The notes below the pieces were generated by a model. That model was not told the origin of the DNA. It did not search any database and saw only the letters and a program-made list of their open reading frames with translations. Shown here one piece after another: positions 30,485 through 40,890 of a stretch of DNA of 64,000 nucleotides. The DNA comes from Limnephilus marmoratus (Eukaryota > Arthropoda > Insecta > Trichoptera > Limnephilidae): contig OU862915.1 in assembly GCA_917880885.1 (NCBI GenBank), positions 32,992,676 to 33,056,675 of the forward strand, in the 5' to 3' direction. A program made the position numbers and the translations under genes. Position 1 is the first letter of the stretch, and each line of letters starts with the position of its first letter.

Positions 30485-30876
30485 GATTCTGTATTTCAAT
30501 TTAGAAACAGACCATAAATTCGATAAAAACACAGGTGTCCTAATGCATAAAATCGAAATAGGTGTCAATCAGATTGAATAACTTAGCAGCACTTGAACTA
30601 AGGAAAGCCAAAAACATTAATAGTAAAATAATTAACAATCAAATAAATTTAAATAAAAGTCTAATACTCAGATTGTTCCCCATTTACAAAGAACATTCCC
30701 TTTCCTTTATCAATTCTCCATCTACCCTTACGCCTACTGCTTCCTTTACTGGTGCAGTGCAGCCCATTTTGTTTTAAAGTTTATATTATTTCTAACCCAT
30801 GTAACTAAGAGTATTATACTGCTCGAAGAAGCTACGGTTGTAGCAAAAGTGGTATTTACAAAGTTATTGTTTTATT
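30485..30876 (+). pseudogene. Penelope-like element, C-terminal and 3' region
   Basis: Frames encode a C-terminal DHKFDKNTGVLMHK-like segment followed by LAALELRKAKN, as at the end of GIY-YIG-bearing Penelope-like proteins. The 3' end has GAAGCTACGGTTGTAGC and then AGTGGTATTTACAAAG, both shared with the copy at 63036-63357. Confidence 0.6.
30811..30850 (+). ncRNA. Decayed hammerhead, Penelope-like 3' end
   Basis: Stem II GCTAC-GGTT-GTAGC is intact, but the 5' core reads CTCGAAGA instead of CTGATGA and the GAAA element is CAAAA. Homologous to 63262-63318. Confidence 0.4.
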
Positions 30877-30877
30877 T

Positions 30878-31405
30878 TAATTTTTTTACATTAACTCCAC
30901 ACAGGAGGAATGTCATCTGACATGCTGTGTGGAGGGTCTTGTTGAGGAGAGGAAGGAATGAACATTGGTCTTGAAGAGACACATGTTGTAGGAAGGAGGA
31001 AACAGAGGCCGGCAAATCGTTCCACAGCCGAGCTGTTGAACACAAGAACGAGTCGAAGAAGCGACCCGCTCTCATGTGATAAATGTCAACCGTGTACATA
31101 TGTTGGGCACGCGTTTGGCGTGTTTCCCGACTATGCACCGGTGCCGAGGGGATCAATGACGCTAGTTCCTCGGAGCATCTTCCATTGTAATACCGGTAGA
31201 ACAAGGATAGCATTCCCACCCGACGCCTGTGCTCTAAAGATTTCCATCCGTCTGTTAAGATGGGAGAATCTATCAAACGGACCGCCCGTTTTTGCACAGA
31301 GTCGAGGGTATTTTTCAGGTATTTAGGAGCTCCAGACCAGAGGTGGCTGCCAAATTCTACCGTGGGGCGCACTTGTGATTTGTACAGGGTTAGCAGTTGT
31401 GCACT
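30878..31405 (-). pseudogene. LINE 3' region, reverse transcriptase C-terminus
   Basis: Same family as the LINE at 13220-20412. The minus-strand 166-codon frame starts MRPTVEFGSHLWSGAPKY and continues RAVRLIDSPILTDG, LFYRYYNGRCSEELA and SRETRQTRAQH. It runs into the 3' UTR (ACATTAACTCCACACAG on the plus strand) with the terminal hairpin deleted. 5'-truncated copy. Confidence 0.85.
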
Positions 31406-32040
31406 ATTTGCTATCGATTAAACGATTTATTGATAAAATAATGATGGGGTACTTTGAAACCTACTGCATGTATGAAAAAGGAATACTTCAGATTTTGATT
31501 TTGATCAAACAATTCGCAAATTCTTCTGATTGGACCAGAATTTGTGTAAGTTGACAAAAAAATCACAGTACGCCACTGCGAGGGACCTAAATACTCTTCA
31601 TGTAGTGCCACGGAGAGCGAAAACCTGATATACCACTTTCTTAATATTCGCAGTCAAACCTTCGCCCAGTTTCAAATGTTACGTCAATCCTTGAAATAAA
31701 AGGTCTGAAGGGGAATTTTAAATATAAATATATAAATTTTGTCAAAGTACCTACCGATTAAAAACAAAAGAAAAGTCTGCACAAACGGTAGAAAAAATCC
31801 CAGGTCATAAGCTCAGAAGCTGGTGACCAGAACTCAACGTGACACCTTCATCACTCCTTTAAAAAGTGATGATTTTTTTTTAAGATGAATATATACGTGA
31901 AATCCTATTTAGATACTATTTTGATTAATCTTTACGACGAATCGGCTTACAGTATGAACATAAAAAAATATGCTGGGGATAAATCAAAGCTTTTACTAGC
32001 GTTTCTATGTATTGGATTTACAATAAAATTATTATATTTT
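31406..32040. other. Unassigned spacer
   Basis: AT-rich; no ORF or repeat end recognised. Confidence 0.4.
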
Positions 32041-32108
32041 AATTAAATGAAGACAATATTAGCGAAACTCAATCGAAATCTTGAGACAGAAAAATCAGAA
32101 AAGATATT

Positions 32109-32181
32109 GGCTCCGCTGGGACACGAACCCAGAAACCTTTTCTTACATGGAAATAGCTCTACCGATTAAGCTACGGAACCC
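32109..32181 (-). other. tRNA-like sequence in foldback, left arm
   Basis: The acceptor strands GGTTCCG and CGGAGCC pair (one G-U), the D-arm is GCTTAATCGGTAGAGC and the T-arm CTGGG/CCCAG. The anticodon arm does not give a normal 5+7+5 fold with U33, so a working tRNA is doubtful. Confidence 0.6.
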
Positions 32182-32417
32182 ATATTAATTCGGTTACTTT
32201 TAACTGTATCATACTTCGACTAAGAACTACCAACATTATCTTCACTTACTTAACGCACATATTATTGGCTGCTATCTTTATATATGATTACAAGATTCAA
32301 CTCGAACTAAATGCAATCTAGATAGTGTCTGGATAAATTTTTTATCCATTTTAATTAGATAATGTTGGTAGTTCTTAGTCGAAGTATGATACAGTTAAAA
32401 GTGACCGAATTAATATG

Positions 32418-32491
32418 GGTTCCGTAACTTAATCGGTAGAGCTGTTTCCATGTAAGAAAAGGGTTCTGGGTTCGAGTCCCAGCGGAGCCAA
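32418..32491 (+). other. tRNA-like sequence in foldback, right arm
   Basis: Mirror image of the left-arm block with canonical B box GGTTCGAGTCC. Same defect in the anticodon arm. Internal Pol III promoter boxes are present and could drive transcription. Confidence 0.6.
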
Positions 32492-32558
32492 TATCTTTTC
32501 TGATTTTTCTGTCTCCAGATTTCGATTGAGTTTCGCTAATATTGTCTTCATTTAATTA

Positions 32559-33232
32559 AATATTATAATTTGAGATTTTACTCATAAAGTTTAAAAAATT
32601 AATAATAAATAAAATTATTACTTACGTAACAAAAAATATAAGCGTAAACCACCAAAAAAAATGTTTTTTCATGACTTAACTATGAAGTAATAATACAAGA
32701 TGCAATTTTTAAAAAGTACCCCTTTATGGCTAAGACTATTTTTGAGGTTTTCTATGTTCTAACTTTTTTTCGTTCTTATAAAATTATGCACAAAATAAAT
32801 AAAAACCACCTTTTCGCTTACTTGCCTCGTGCAAAAAGACGCTCGATTTCAAAATTTTGCAGGCATGAGATTCGAAATATTTCTAGCGTTTATATTCCTC
32901 TTAAGTGAAACTTCTATAGCCCCGCTGTGATTTGGATTTCGGATGAAACGGAAATGACGATTACTGCATCTCCGACGCATCACCTACGCTCATTGACCGC
33001 TTTGATTATGATGTCACTTTTAAAGGCTCCTATTGGTTGAGATATGGGTCTAGGTCTGCGCCTAGGTCTGCGCTCATTGATCGTTTTGATTATGACCTCA
33101 CTTTTCAAGTATTGGTTGAGATTCTTTTGATAATGTTTCGCTTCTACTGCGTGTAAACTGCACTATTTTAAAACTAGGTCAAATTGGTTACTTTAGATTG
33201 GGTTAAAGATTATTTTTTCATCACTTCTAATG
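32559..33232. other. Spacer with short internal duplications
   Basis: Around 32990-33125 the text TAGGTCTGCGC and GATTATGA(C/T)(C/G)TCACTTTT repeat at short distance. No gene seen. Confidence 0.4.
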
Positions 33233-33600
33233 ACGGCCTTCGTGGTCGAGGGGTAAGGCTCTCGACTAGCAATCCGAAAGCAACGGGTTCAAAGTCCAAC
33301 GTGCACAAGTAAATTTTATTTGATTGAATTGGTGCCTAATTATTCCAAAATTTAATAATTAAAAATAATATTAAGTAGTTATATTTGCGGCACGTTCCAG
33401 AGTGGAATATACTCTTGGTACGACCTGGGTATAAGATCACCATTCAGAATTGAAACATTATTTGAAATGGCTTTAGCCCTGTTTGGTGACCATATCTGAA
33501 TAGGCAGGTATTTCCCCACCTTCCTCTTCCCCATCTTCTTCCCCGCCCCATCACCCGTACCCCAATTGGGGAAGCCATTGTCTCACTGGCTCCAGGCGGT
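33233..33600 (+). mobile_element. SINE family A, copy 3 with a different tRNA-like head
   Basis: The body (GCGGCACGTTCCAGAGTGG, GAATTGAAACATT, GGCTTTAGCC, CCCCAATTGGGG) is SINE-A. The head (CTTCGTGGTCGAGGGGTAAG, GGGTTCAAAGTCC) differs from copies 1 and 2 and has a mutated B box. The terminal tail is lost. Confidence 0.85.
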
Positions 33601-34079
33601 TGGGTTGGGTTGTCAAAAATTTTAACTTCACAACATTAGAACATAACCCACGAAGCTTCCATTAAATTTAAAGGGAGTTCATTGAACAGATTGAATATTA
33701 TGAAAACCTTTACAATAAGTATTGTTTTGTGTTATCGATAAATTTGTATTGGGAAGTTTAAAATCCAACATATTTTAACAATTTGGAAAACTTAATATTC
33801 TTACGCTAATTTATTACTTCTTTAATTTTATTTATAGCAAGTTGTTTCACAAAATTTGAATAATATTCATAAATTTCAAAAACTAAATTCAAACTCTATG
33901 TAAGTTCTGTTGTTATACCATTATGTGCCGGTTGTTTCACAAAACTTGACTATCCAAATTTTAAAATTAATCAAATCATTAAAATCAATCGCATTAATCT
34001 ATTTACTGCACATCATCGGAAGAACATAAAATTTATTGAAATGTTTCTAAATAATAGGATATCTCCTTTTAATATCTCT
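33601..34079. other. Unassigned AT-rich spacer
   Basis: Contains two GTTGTTTCACAAAA(T/C)TTGA occurrences about 90 bp apart; otherwise nothing recognised. Confidence 0.4.
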
Positions 34080-34440
34080 CTCACCGGGAAAAAATTCCCT
34101 CAGGGCGTACGTCATCTTTGGGGATGTTGTGTATAGGGACTTTTTAGGGAAAGGAAAGAGAGGAAGTTCTGGGAAGGAAAAGGTATGAGGGGGGGTATAA
34201 ATCTGGGGTCAATATGTCCAGGAGTGACGACCTATGAATCCCTCTGCGGTGCAAGGCAATAGGTCGGGAGAGTCCGGCCGGAGAGGTCAGAAGGACTCCC
34301 TTAACCGGTAACTCCCCATCTGGCCTGCCAAGCAGTAGATAAGCAAAGGCATTCGCCGCCAAGACCTAGACAAACCTCATCTCATGAATCCGGGCATCCG
34401 TACTAGTCATCGAACGTACTAAACCACTGGGGGTGATCAT
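34080..34440 (-). mobile_element. SINE family B copy
   Basis: Shares TCATCTTTGGGGATG, AGGAGTGACG, GCGGTGCAAGGC, GAATCCGGGCA and the (A/C)ACCACT(T/G)GGGGTGA block with 27468-27862. The 3' hairpin is partly present at 34080-34100. Confidence 0.75.
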
Positions 34441-34734
34441 CTATGCTTAGGACACTTTAAATAACACTAATATAATATTAATAACAAACCTTAACAAAAA
34501 ACTAAATTAATATCTTTTTAACACAACTGCACAGACTCAACACCAACTGAACGTCGCCAAATAACTGACAAGAAAGAATGTCGCGAAAGGGGAAAATACG
34601 CTGGGTCCGGTGCAGTTTTCTGGTTTATTACATGCAAAGGCAGGGCCGCCATGGGAAGTGACGCCGCCTTTGGGCGAAAACCTAAAAAGGGGACCAAACT
34701 TTGGCTTTGAAGGACCTTCCGTACTAGCGGTAAC

Positions 34735-34797
34735 GTTTTTTACATTAGCTCCATACAGGAGGCCCTGAGGAAAATAATTCCCCTCGGGGCCCATCAG
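34735..34797 (-). mobile_element. LINE/SINE-B 3' hairpin fragment
   Basis: TTTTTTACATTAGCTCC followed by GGCCCTGAGG and CCCTCGGGGCC: only the shared terminal hairpin and tail. Confidence 0.65.
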
Positions 34798-35110
34798 TGG
34801 CGTAACTAGAGGAGGGCGGGCGGCCCGCCCCGGGTGCCACCCGATGGGGGGGTGTCACCCCCCCATCGGGTGACAACAGCAGGATTTTATTATTATTATA
34901 CATTCATTATATATTTTATAATACATTAAAAATAAAGTTTATTATTATATAATTCATTCATTATATATTTTATAATACATTCGAAATAATTACGCTGTGT
35001 CTCTATCCGGACAACGGCAGGATTTTATTATTTATACGTACTTCTACATTAATTGAATATTTTATAACACTCGTACATTCGAAATAAATACGCTATGCCT
35101 CCATCAGGAC
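34798..35110. repeat. GC-rich inverted repeat followed by AT-rich duplicated block
   Basis: 34798-34880: CAGTGGCGTAACTAG end, then GGTGCCACCCGATGGGGGG and CCCCCCATCGGGTGAC form an inverted pair, like the MITE ends at 22338 and 40605. 34880-35110: ACAACNGCAGGATTTTATTA and ATATTTTATAA(T/C)AC segments repeat. No coding content. Confidence 0.5.
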
Positions 35111-35169
35111 AACCGCAGGATCTTCTCTACATATCAACACATTACAAATTAAAGTCCTACACATTACAA

Positions 35170-35495
35170 ATTAAAGTCCTCCGCCGCATCTGTCTGTCTG
35201 TTCGCGATAAACTCAAAAACTACTTAACGGATTTTCAAGCGGTTTTCACCATTAGATAGAGTGATTCGTGAGGAAGGTTTAGGTATATAATTTGTCAAGG
35301 TTTTGGTTAAATTGGTTGAAATACGAGAATGTCTGTATGGGCTGGCAAGCAGGCGGTGTGGATTTGATTTGTATGCAAATTAAAAGATAGCGCTGTGAGT
35401 TAATTTATCGTGGTTATAAAGGTTGGGTAACCATCCAGTAGATAGCGTTGTGTTTCGTTAGCCACAGCAACGCTTGACCGGGTCAGCTAGTATTA
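35170..35495 (+). mobile_element. Helitron-like element, 3' portion
   Basis: CTGTCTGTCTGTTCGCGATA, ACTACTTAACGGATTTTC, GTGATTCGTGAGGAAGG, GTTAGCCACAGCAACG and the terminus GGGTCAGCTAGT. The same series recurs at 55938-56180, 56349-56520 and 58780-58969. Assignment rests on the terminus style only. Confidence 0.5.
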
Positions 35496-36164
35496 TTATT
35501 ATAATACGTACCTAAGTATTTTCATTGAATATTTATAATACATTGAAAACTGTTTTTGCATCAATGCGTCTGTCTTTAAGAAACAGGTTATAATTATTTT
35601 TAACATGAAACGGTTCTTAAAAACCTCGTAAGGCGTAAACCAAGAAAGTAATAAAAAGTACCTACCTGCAGGGCCTCGTTTGGGGTCACTGTCCACGACC
35701 ATCGTAGTTTATAAAAGCTGTGCCTACCTTAAAAAATACGAGCGTTGAAAATAATTGAAAAATACAAAACGGAAAAAAGAAATTTTAAAAAAAATTTACC
35801 TAGTAAAAATGTTGTTTGATTTGTTGTGTGATATATACCATTTGAGTTCTGATAAAATTGTTTTATGTAATATTAATTAAAAATAAAAAGTATAATATGT
35901 CAATAATATGTATGTGTATAAAAAAATAATATATCCCATTTTGATTGCCCTCATAGCTCATTACTCAGGTAATAACTATTTTATCACAAAACCGAACAAA
36001 TTAGCCAGAGGGATTAATGGTAATATTATATTATATATAACGACTTAATATACCTAGTATAACGTCACACACGTTTTCAATTTGTCACACACGGAATCTT
36101 TCAATCTGCTGAATTTCTTGTTTTTTCAGGGGTTCTCTTTTCCATACTGGATTTATCCGTTTTT
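35496..36164. other. Unassigned AT-rich spacer
   Basis: No gene or clear repeat end seen. Confidence 0.4.
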
Positions 36165-36345
36165 CTCGCTTTTTGCTCTTCGCCGACGAACTAAAATTAT
36201 TTCTTCTGATAAGAAATATTGAGGACTGCCTTCAGGCTGATGTTGATATCATTTCAGAATGGAGTGGAAACCAGCTTCATTTCAATGTCTTGAAATGCGT
36301 AGTTCTGACTTTTACCCGAGCATTGAGTCTCACCTATCACAGGTC
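36165..36345 (+). pseudogene. LINE reverse-transcriptase fragment (Jockey-like)
   Basis: The frame reads LLFADELKLFLLIRNIEDC, then LQADVDIISEWS and LKCVVLTFTR, matching the FADDxK catalytic segment and thumb of Jockey-type RT. The second catalytic Asp is Glu (FADE). A fragment of about 60 codons only, ending where a hAT-like end begins. Confidence 0.7.
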
Positions 36346-36781
36346 AGGCTGGGCAGTATTTGAATTACTTTTAATTGTATTTGTATTTCAATTACTTCCT
36401 AAAAATGTATTTTGAAATTGGTATTTCAATTACCTGCTAGCTGCTGAGGTATTTTGTACTTTGTATTTCAAATACTTATGGCTTCAAAATACATTTTCAA
36501 ATACATTTAGCGATCTTAATAATGATAATGAAAAATAAACTGACATATATAATACATGGACTAAAAACGCTAGAATCCTGTACTATTATCCTATTGTCCT
36601 GTGCTATAGCACTCTTACTAATGATTATTTGTAGTTTTCTTATCATTGCTTTATAATGTACTGTACATTTTTTTTATTGTCATGCTAGTGTCCTGTGCTA
36701 TAATAGCACTGTTATTGTACATTTTGAATCATATTATATTATTTTCGTTATTTGTTTTGGGGTGTTATGCCGTGTTATGTC

Positions 36782-38409
36782 CAGGGCTGGGCAGTATTTG
36801 AAATACTTGTATTTGAAATACGTATTTGAAATACAAATACGTATTTTGTATTTGTATTTCAATTACTTCCTAACAATGTATTTTGTAATTGGTATTTCAA
36901 TTACCTGCTGCTGAGGTATTTTGTAATTTGTATTTCAAATACTTATGGCTTCAAAATACATTTTCAAATACATTAAGCGATCTTAAAAATGATAATGAAA
37001 AATAATCTAATATAGATAATACGTAGAGTAAAAACGCTAGAATCCTGTACTATTGTCCAATTGTCCTGTACTATAGCACTCTTACTAACGATTATTTGTA
37101 GTTTTCTTATCATTGCTTTATAATGTACTGTACATTTTTTTATGTCATGCTAGTTATTATTATTGTCATGTGCTATAATAGCACTATTATTGTACATTTT
37201 GTATCAAATTTTATTAAACTTATCATTGCTTTGTATTGTACATTCTTGTATCATAGTATTAGATCAAGCACTACAGGAATAATTTGACTGAACACTAGAT
37301 TATTTTTAAGTTAATTACTGTAGAGCGCACTTGAAGTGAAATAACACATAACTGCGCTATACAAATGTCATCTTTGTATATAAAAATGAATTCTTGTTTC
37401 CCTTGGTCATTATTATATATCTTGGTATTTTATTCATTTTGTTTTAAGTTTTCTTATACTTTGTAGAAGGTTCTTACGGAAAGAAAAATTAAGAAAATTA
37501 CGCAGAAAATTGGATAATTTCAGAAAACTTGATGACTATTTTAACTTCGCACGTTTGACAGTTCGTGCGTTTTACGAAATTGAATTTAGCAGGCCGATGT
37601 TTTTTTTTGTAACAAAAGAATTGTCTATGGTTTTTTTTTATTATAGATATTTTAAATATGTACCTACCTATGTTAGGTACCAGATTTGATTGCTTGTTCT
37701 TATAATATACAAAAATGAATATTTGTAATATGTGAAAAATTAAAAATTTTAATTTAAAATTGTAATAGCTGGCACGCGAGTTGTTTGAAAACTGAATGTA
37801 CTGGGACTGAATATGTGGAACGCGGGAGGGGTTTGGCGGGGAGTGGGAGAGGGGAAAGAGTAGGCGGGTAAGGTGGCAGGAGAACGTGGGAGGGGAATGG
37901 GATGTGGGAGGGGAACGGGGACGCACGGGAAAGGACATGCAGGGATAAACAATTTATTTCTTTGTATGTGGCATTGCAACGCACGCCGGGAAACAGCTAG
38001 TGTTATTATAATAATTATTATTATTATCTAACACCTAAGTCCTGTACCACAAAACTTTACAAGTGGAACGGCGACGAGATGTGTCTTCTGAGCAATATGA
38101 TTGGTCAATTTTTGCACGTCTCTGTTTCACTCTGCTCAGCTTTGCTTCTATGGAAACGCACCCTTAGGTAAGGGCACTTATGACAATTTATTGCAACCAA
38201 AGGTTCTACCGAAACCAAATGTATTTTGTATTTTGTAATTTGTATTTTGTATTTGAAATTAAAAAATGGTTAAAATACTGTATTTTGTATTTTGTATTTC
38301 AAATACACGACTTGAAAGTATTTTGTATTTCGTATTTTAAATACACGAGTAAAAGTATTTTGTAATTTGTATTTCAATTACAGCAAAGCATGTATTTTGC
38401 CCAGCCCTG
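36782..38409. mobile_element. Non-autonomous hAT element A (CAGGGCTGGGC ends)
   Basis: The ends CAGGGCTGGGCAGTATTTG and TATTTTGCCCAGCCCTG are flanked by a perfect 8-bp duplication GTTATGTC (36774-36781, 38410-38417). Subterminal regions are dominated by GTATTT(T/C)(G/A)(T/A)A-type repeats. No transposase. Contains a Helitron-like insert at 37371-37998. Confidence 0.92.
37371..37998 (+). mobile_element. Helitron-like non-autonomous element
   Basis: Begins TTTGTATATAAAAATGAATT and ends GCCGGGAAACAGCTAGT before a T, a start and CTAGT terminus seen in many insect Helitrons. A GC-rich stretch (37800-37935) with GGGAGGGG repeats lies before the end. A partial copy occurs at 38730-39075. No Rep/helicase. 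Confidence 0.5.
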
Positions 38410-38437
38410 GTTATGTCACACATCTACTGGATCTGCC

Positions 38438-38481
38438 CTGATGATGGACACTGCAACGATGTCGGAAACATTGGCTAAAGA
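38438..38481 (+). ncRNA. Hammerhead-like core in hairpin element
   Basis: CTGATGA, stem II GACA/TGTC, then GGAAAC. The core sequences fit the hammerhead consensus, but stem III and the cleavage triplet are not clear. A second copy at 42789-42832 has GGA/TCC in stem II and CGAAACG. Confidence 0.35.
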
Positions 38482-39079
38482 AGGAGGTAGCGCAACACGG
38501 CATAACACCCCAAAAACAAATAACGAAAATGCTTTTGGCCGTGAAAATCTTAAAACGTATCATATAATATTATGTTTGTCATTGCTTTGTATTGTACATT
38601 TTTGTGTCATGGTATTAGATCAAGCACTATAGGAATAATTTTACTGAATACTAGAATATTTTAAAGTTAATTACCGTAGAGCGCACTTGAAGTGAAATAA
38701 CACAAAACTGCGCTATAGAAATGTCATCTATGTATATAAAAATGAATCCTTGTTTCCTTTGGTTACGCCATAACTTCAGAACAACTTTACCTATTTCATA
38801 AATTTTTTCAGTTTTCTAATATTTTGTGGAAGGTTCTTACGGAAAGAAAATTACGCAGAAAATTGGATAATTTCGGAAAACTTAACGACTATTTTAACTT
38901 CGCATGTTTGACAGTTTGCTGAAATTTAATTTAGCAGCAATTTAGCGTTTGATGAAATTGAATTTAGCAGGCAGCAGTTTTTTTTTGTAACAAAAGAATT
39001 GTCTATGGATTTTTTAAATTATAAATATTTTAAATAGGTACCTATCGTGGGTACCAGATTTGATTGATTGTTCTTAGGG

Positions 39080-39722
39080 AGCTGTTCTTAGTATTACGTA
39101 ACGCAATTTTTGAATGCCCCATGTAACGCGTCGTAACATTTTCCTGTTCACCCCCCCCCCCCTAACCCCACCCCATAACGTTACGTAACACCCAAGTGAC
39201 AATTTTTACCTGAAAGTCACAATTAAGTTGCGTAGTTAGTATACGTACATAGTTAAAGTAGACTAAATTTGCTATAATTTGAGACCAAAGCGAGCTATAT
39301 ACAGCCATTGGTTTCCAAGATACAGTTCTTCGAAAATATGCAATTTTTTCCAAAAAGTGAAATTTTTCGAAATGGTCACTTATTTTGTAAAATAATTTCT
39401 AAAATACGCATCCCACGTCAAATATTATATGAATTACAAGGGGGTGGGAAGGAGTCTTATAATTCTTAAGATCACAAAAATGCGCAAAGTTAAAATGATT
39501 AGTACCTTTGTAAGTACAAACAAACATTTCTAAAAATTGTTACTTTGAAAAATAAACATTAAAATAAACAAAACGTGTATTTATTTTTTCCTTTAGAGTC
39601 TTACGTAATAAATATTAAACAGAGGGGGGAAGGGGGTCGGCCTATTCTTATTTTTTCTTATAATAGGGGGGGAGGGGGTCGAAAACTAGCAAAATTCGTC
39701 TTACGTAATAAATGATGCCCCA
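39080..39722. mobile_element. MITE-like element with TTACGTAA-type ends and poly-C/G runs
   Basis: The left GGGAGCTGTTC...ATTACGTAACGC and the right TTACGTAATAAATGATGCCCC are approximately inverted. CCCCCCCCCCCCC at 39150 and GGGGGGAGGGGG at 39667 recall the PIF/Harbinger MITE design. No clear duplication found. Confidence 0.45.
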
Positions 39723-39844
39723 AATCAATATCGATTAATTTACCAAGCTCCTACTGAAATCAAAATCCCCAGCGTTAAACTTATGGCAGGCGAATCTGTA
39801 AGTTAACTGGCAGTAACTAGTTATATAACCCGATTTATCGGTGC

Positions 39845-40100
39845 TTACCGTGTCTTCTAGACCTGGTTGAGGGAGATCTTTCCACTTCTACAGCAGGACT
39901 CTCTCGTAACATCGTCTTGCACCGTAGTGAGAGGGATGAACTCATACATCCGTCACTCTAGGACACACTGACCCCCAGATTCCTACCCACCCCTCATAAC
40001 CTTTTCCGTCCCAGAGCTTCCTTTCCTTAAAAAGTCCCTCCAAACAGCATCCTCAAAGATGACAAAGGCTCTGAGAGAAATTATTTCCTCAGAGACTCAT
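39845..40100 (+). mobile_element. SINE family B, partial, plus orientation
   Basis: TTGAGGGAGATCTTTCC, CATCGTCTTGCACCG, ACACTGACCCCCAG, CAGCATCCTCAAAGATGACA and a hairpin remnant match the minus-strand copies in reverse. Confidence 0.75.
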
Positions 40101-40604
40101 AAAAAATGCTGAACTGACATTATTATCGATTGTAAGAATGTGTTTTTACTCGTAAATGGTTTTAGGGGGAAGAATCAATGTTGAGAATATTTGATTACAC
40201 TTTTTTAAAAAGCAAAACTAATCACCATTGCCCACCTACTGTCATTTTTGTTAATTACCTGCTGTACGATCAAGCACTTCTCTCTCAGCCGGTAATAATA
40301 TTGTGAGCTATTTGTAAACACGCTGACAGTTGATATATTAATTTTAAGCCCATTGTTTTATAAATACAATAGGATTTCTTCTATTTCTGATTAGCAAAAG
40401 GTAGGTACAAGCAGTTCCTTCAGAACAGCAGGGGACCGGGCCAGTGTTTAACTGGGTAGAAATTAATAAAGCGTGCAAAATCATTGTGTAAAGGTGTTAC
40501 CGTAAAAGAAACTATTGTCTAAACGGTGTTTTATTACTGAATATGTCCTGAAATCCTAACACCACTATTAAACGTATAAATACACTACAGGTCTGGGTGT
40601 AGTC
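40101..40604. other. Unassigned AT-rich spacer
   Basis: No ORF, RNA or repeat end recognised. Confidence 0.4.
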
Positions 40605-40890
40605 AGTGGCGTAGCTAGCATGGGTTGTACCCGAGGCGGATGTCACCCCCAGGGGAGTGGTGTCACCCCCCCCCCCCCCCCTATTAAAGTTGAAAACGCT
40701 AATTTCGACTTCATAAAATTGTTCCATCCTGGGGGGGGGGGGGGGGCTAGAGAATTTCAGATTTATCCACAAATATAGGCTATGTTCGCCTATAAAAAGA
40801 CCTAGACAAAATTCGGGGCATTCCACGAGGAACATATGGTGACAATATCCTTCGTGATTTTTTTCCCGCGGTCGAGTGTCACCCCCGTTG
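40605..40890. mobile_element. MITE-like element beginning CAGTGGCGTAGCTAGC
   Basis: The GGCGTAGCTAGC start and the GGGTGTCACCCCC-type stretches resemble 22338-23012 and 34798. Two long homopolymer runs (C at 40665, G at 40732). CGACCGCGGG and GTGTCACCCCCG lie near the right side; the exact end is unclear. Confidence 0.45.

Larger units (their letters stand above)
32041..32558. mobile_element. 518-bp palindromic foldback element with a tRNA-like sequence in each arm
   Basis: Arms of about 200 bp are near-perfect inverted repeats, from AATTAAATGAAGACAAT to ATTGTCTTCATTTAATT, with a spacer of about 100 bp. Each arm carries a tRNA-like block (minus 32109-32181, plus 32418-32491). Relatives or fragments: 2586-2845, 59405-59450 and 61025-61075. 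Confidence 0.9.
36742..38529. mobile_element. Hairpin element with TTTTCGTTATTTG arms, interrupted by hAT-A
   Basis: The left arm TTTTCGTTATTTGTTTTGG and the right arm CCAAAAACAAATAACGAAAA are inverted, extended by TGTTATGCCGTGTT / AACACGGCATAACA. It carries a CTGATGATGG...GGAAACATTGG motif (38438-38481). A second copy is at 42718-42885. Confidence 0.6.
36348..39075. mobile_element. Outer hAT copy (A'), split by a hairpin element carrying a second copy
   Basis: 36348-36740 begins GGCTGGGCAGTATTTG and matches the left part of the hAT at 36782-38409. The right part (38560-39075) duplicates 37200-37700 (GTATTAGATCAAGCACTA, GAGCGCACTTGAAGTG, CATGTTTGACAG-like). The middle is occupied by the 36742-38529 hairpin element. 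The right end is truncated at about 39075. Confidence 0.65.

Noticed and set aside
32418..32491. Functional tRNA gene
   Set aside because: Acceptor, D and T arms fold, but the anticodon arm lacks a normal stem and U33, and the block is part of a mobile palindrome.
37498..37984. Proline-rich minus-strand ORFs
   Set aside because: Translation of the GC-rich GGGAGGGG stretch of the Helitron-like element.
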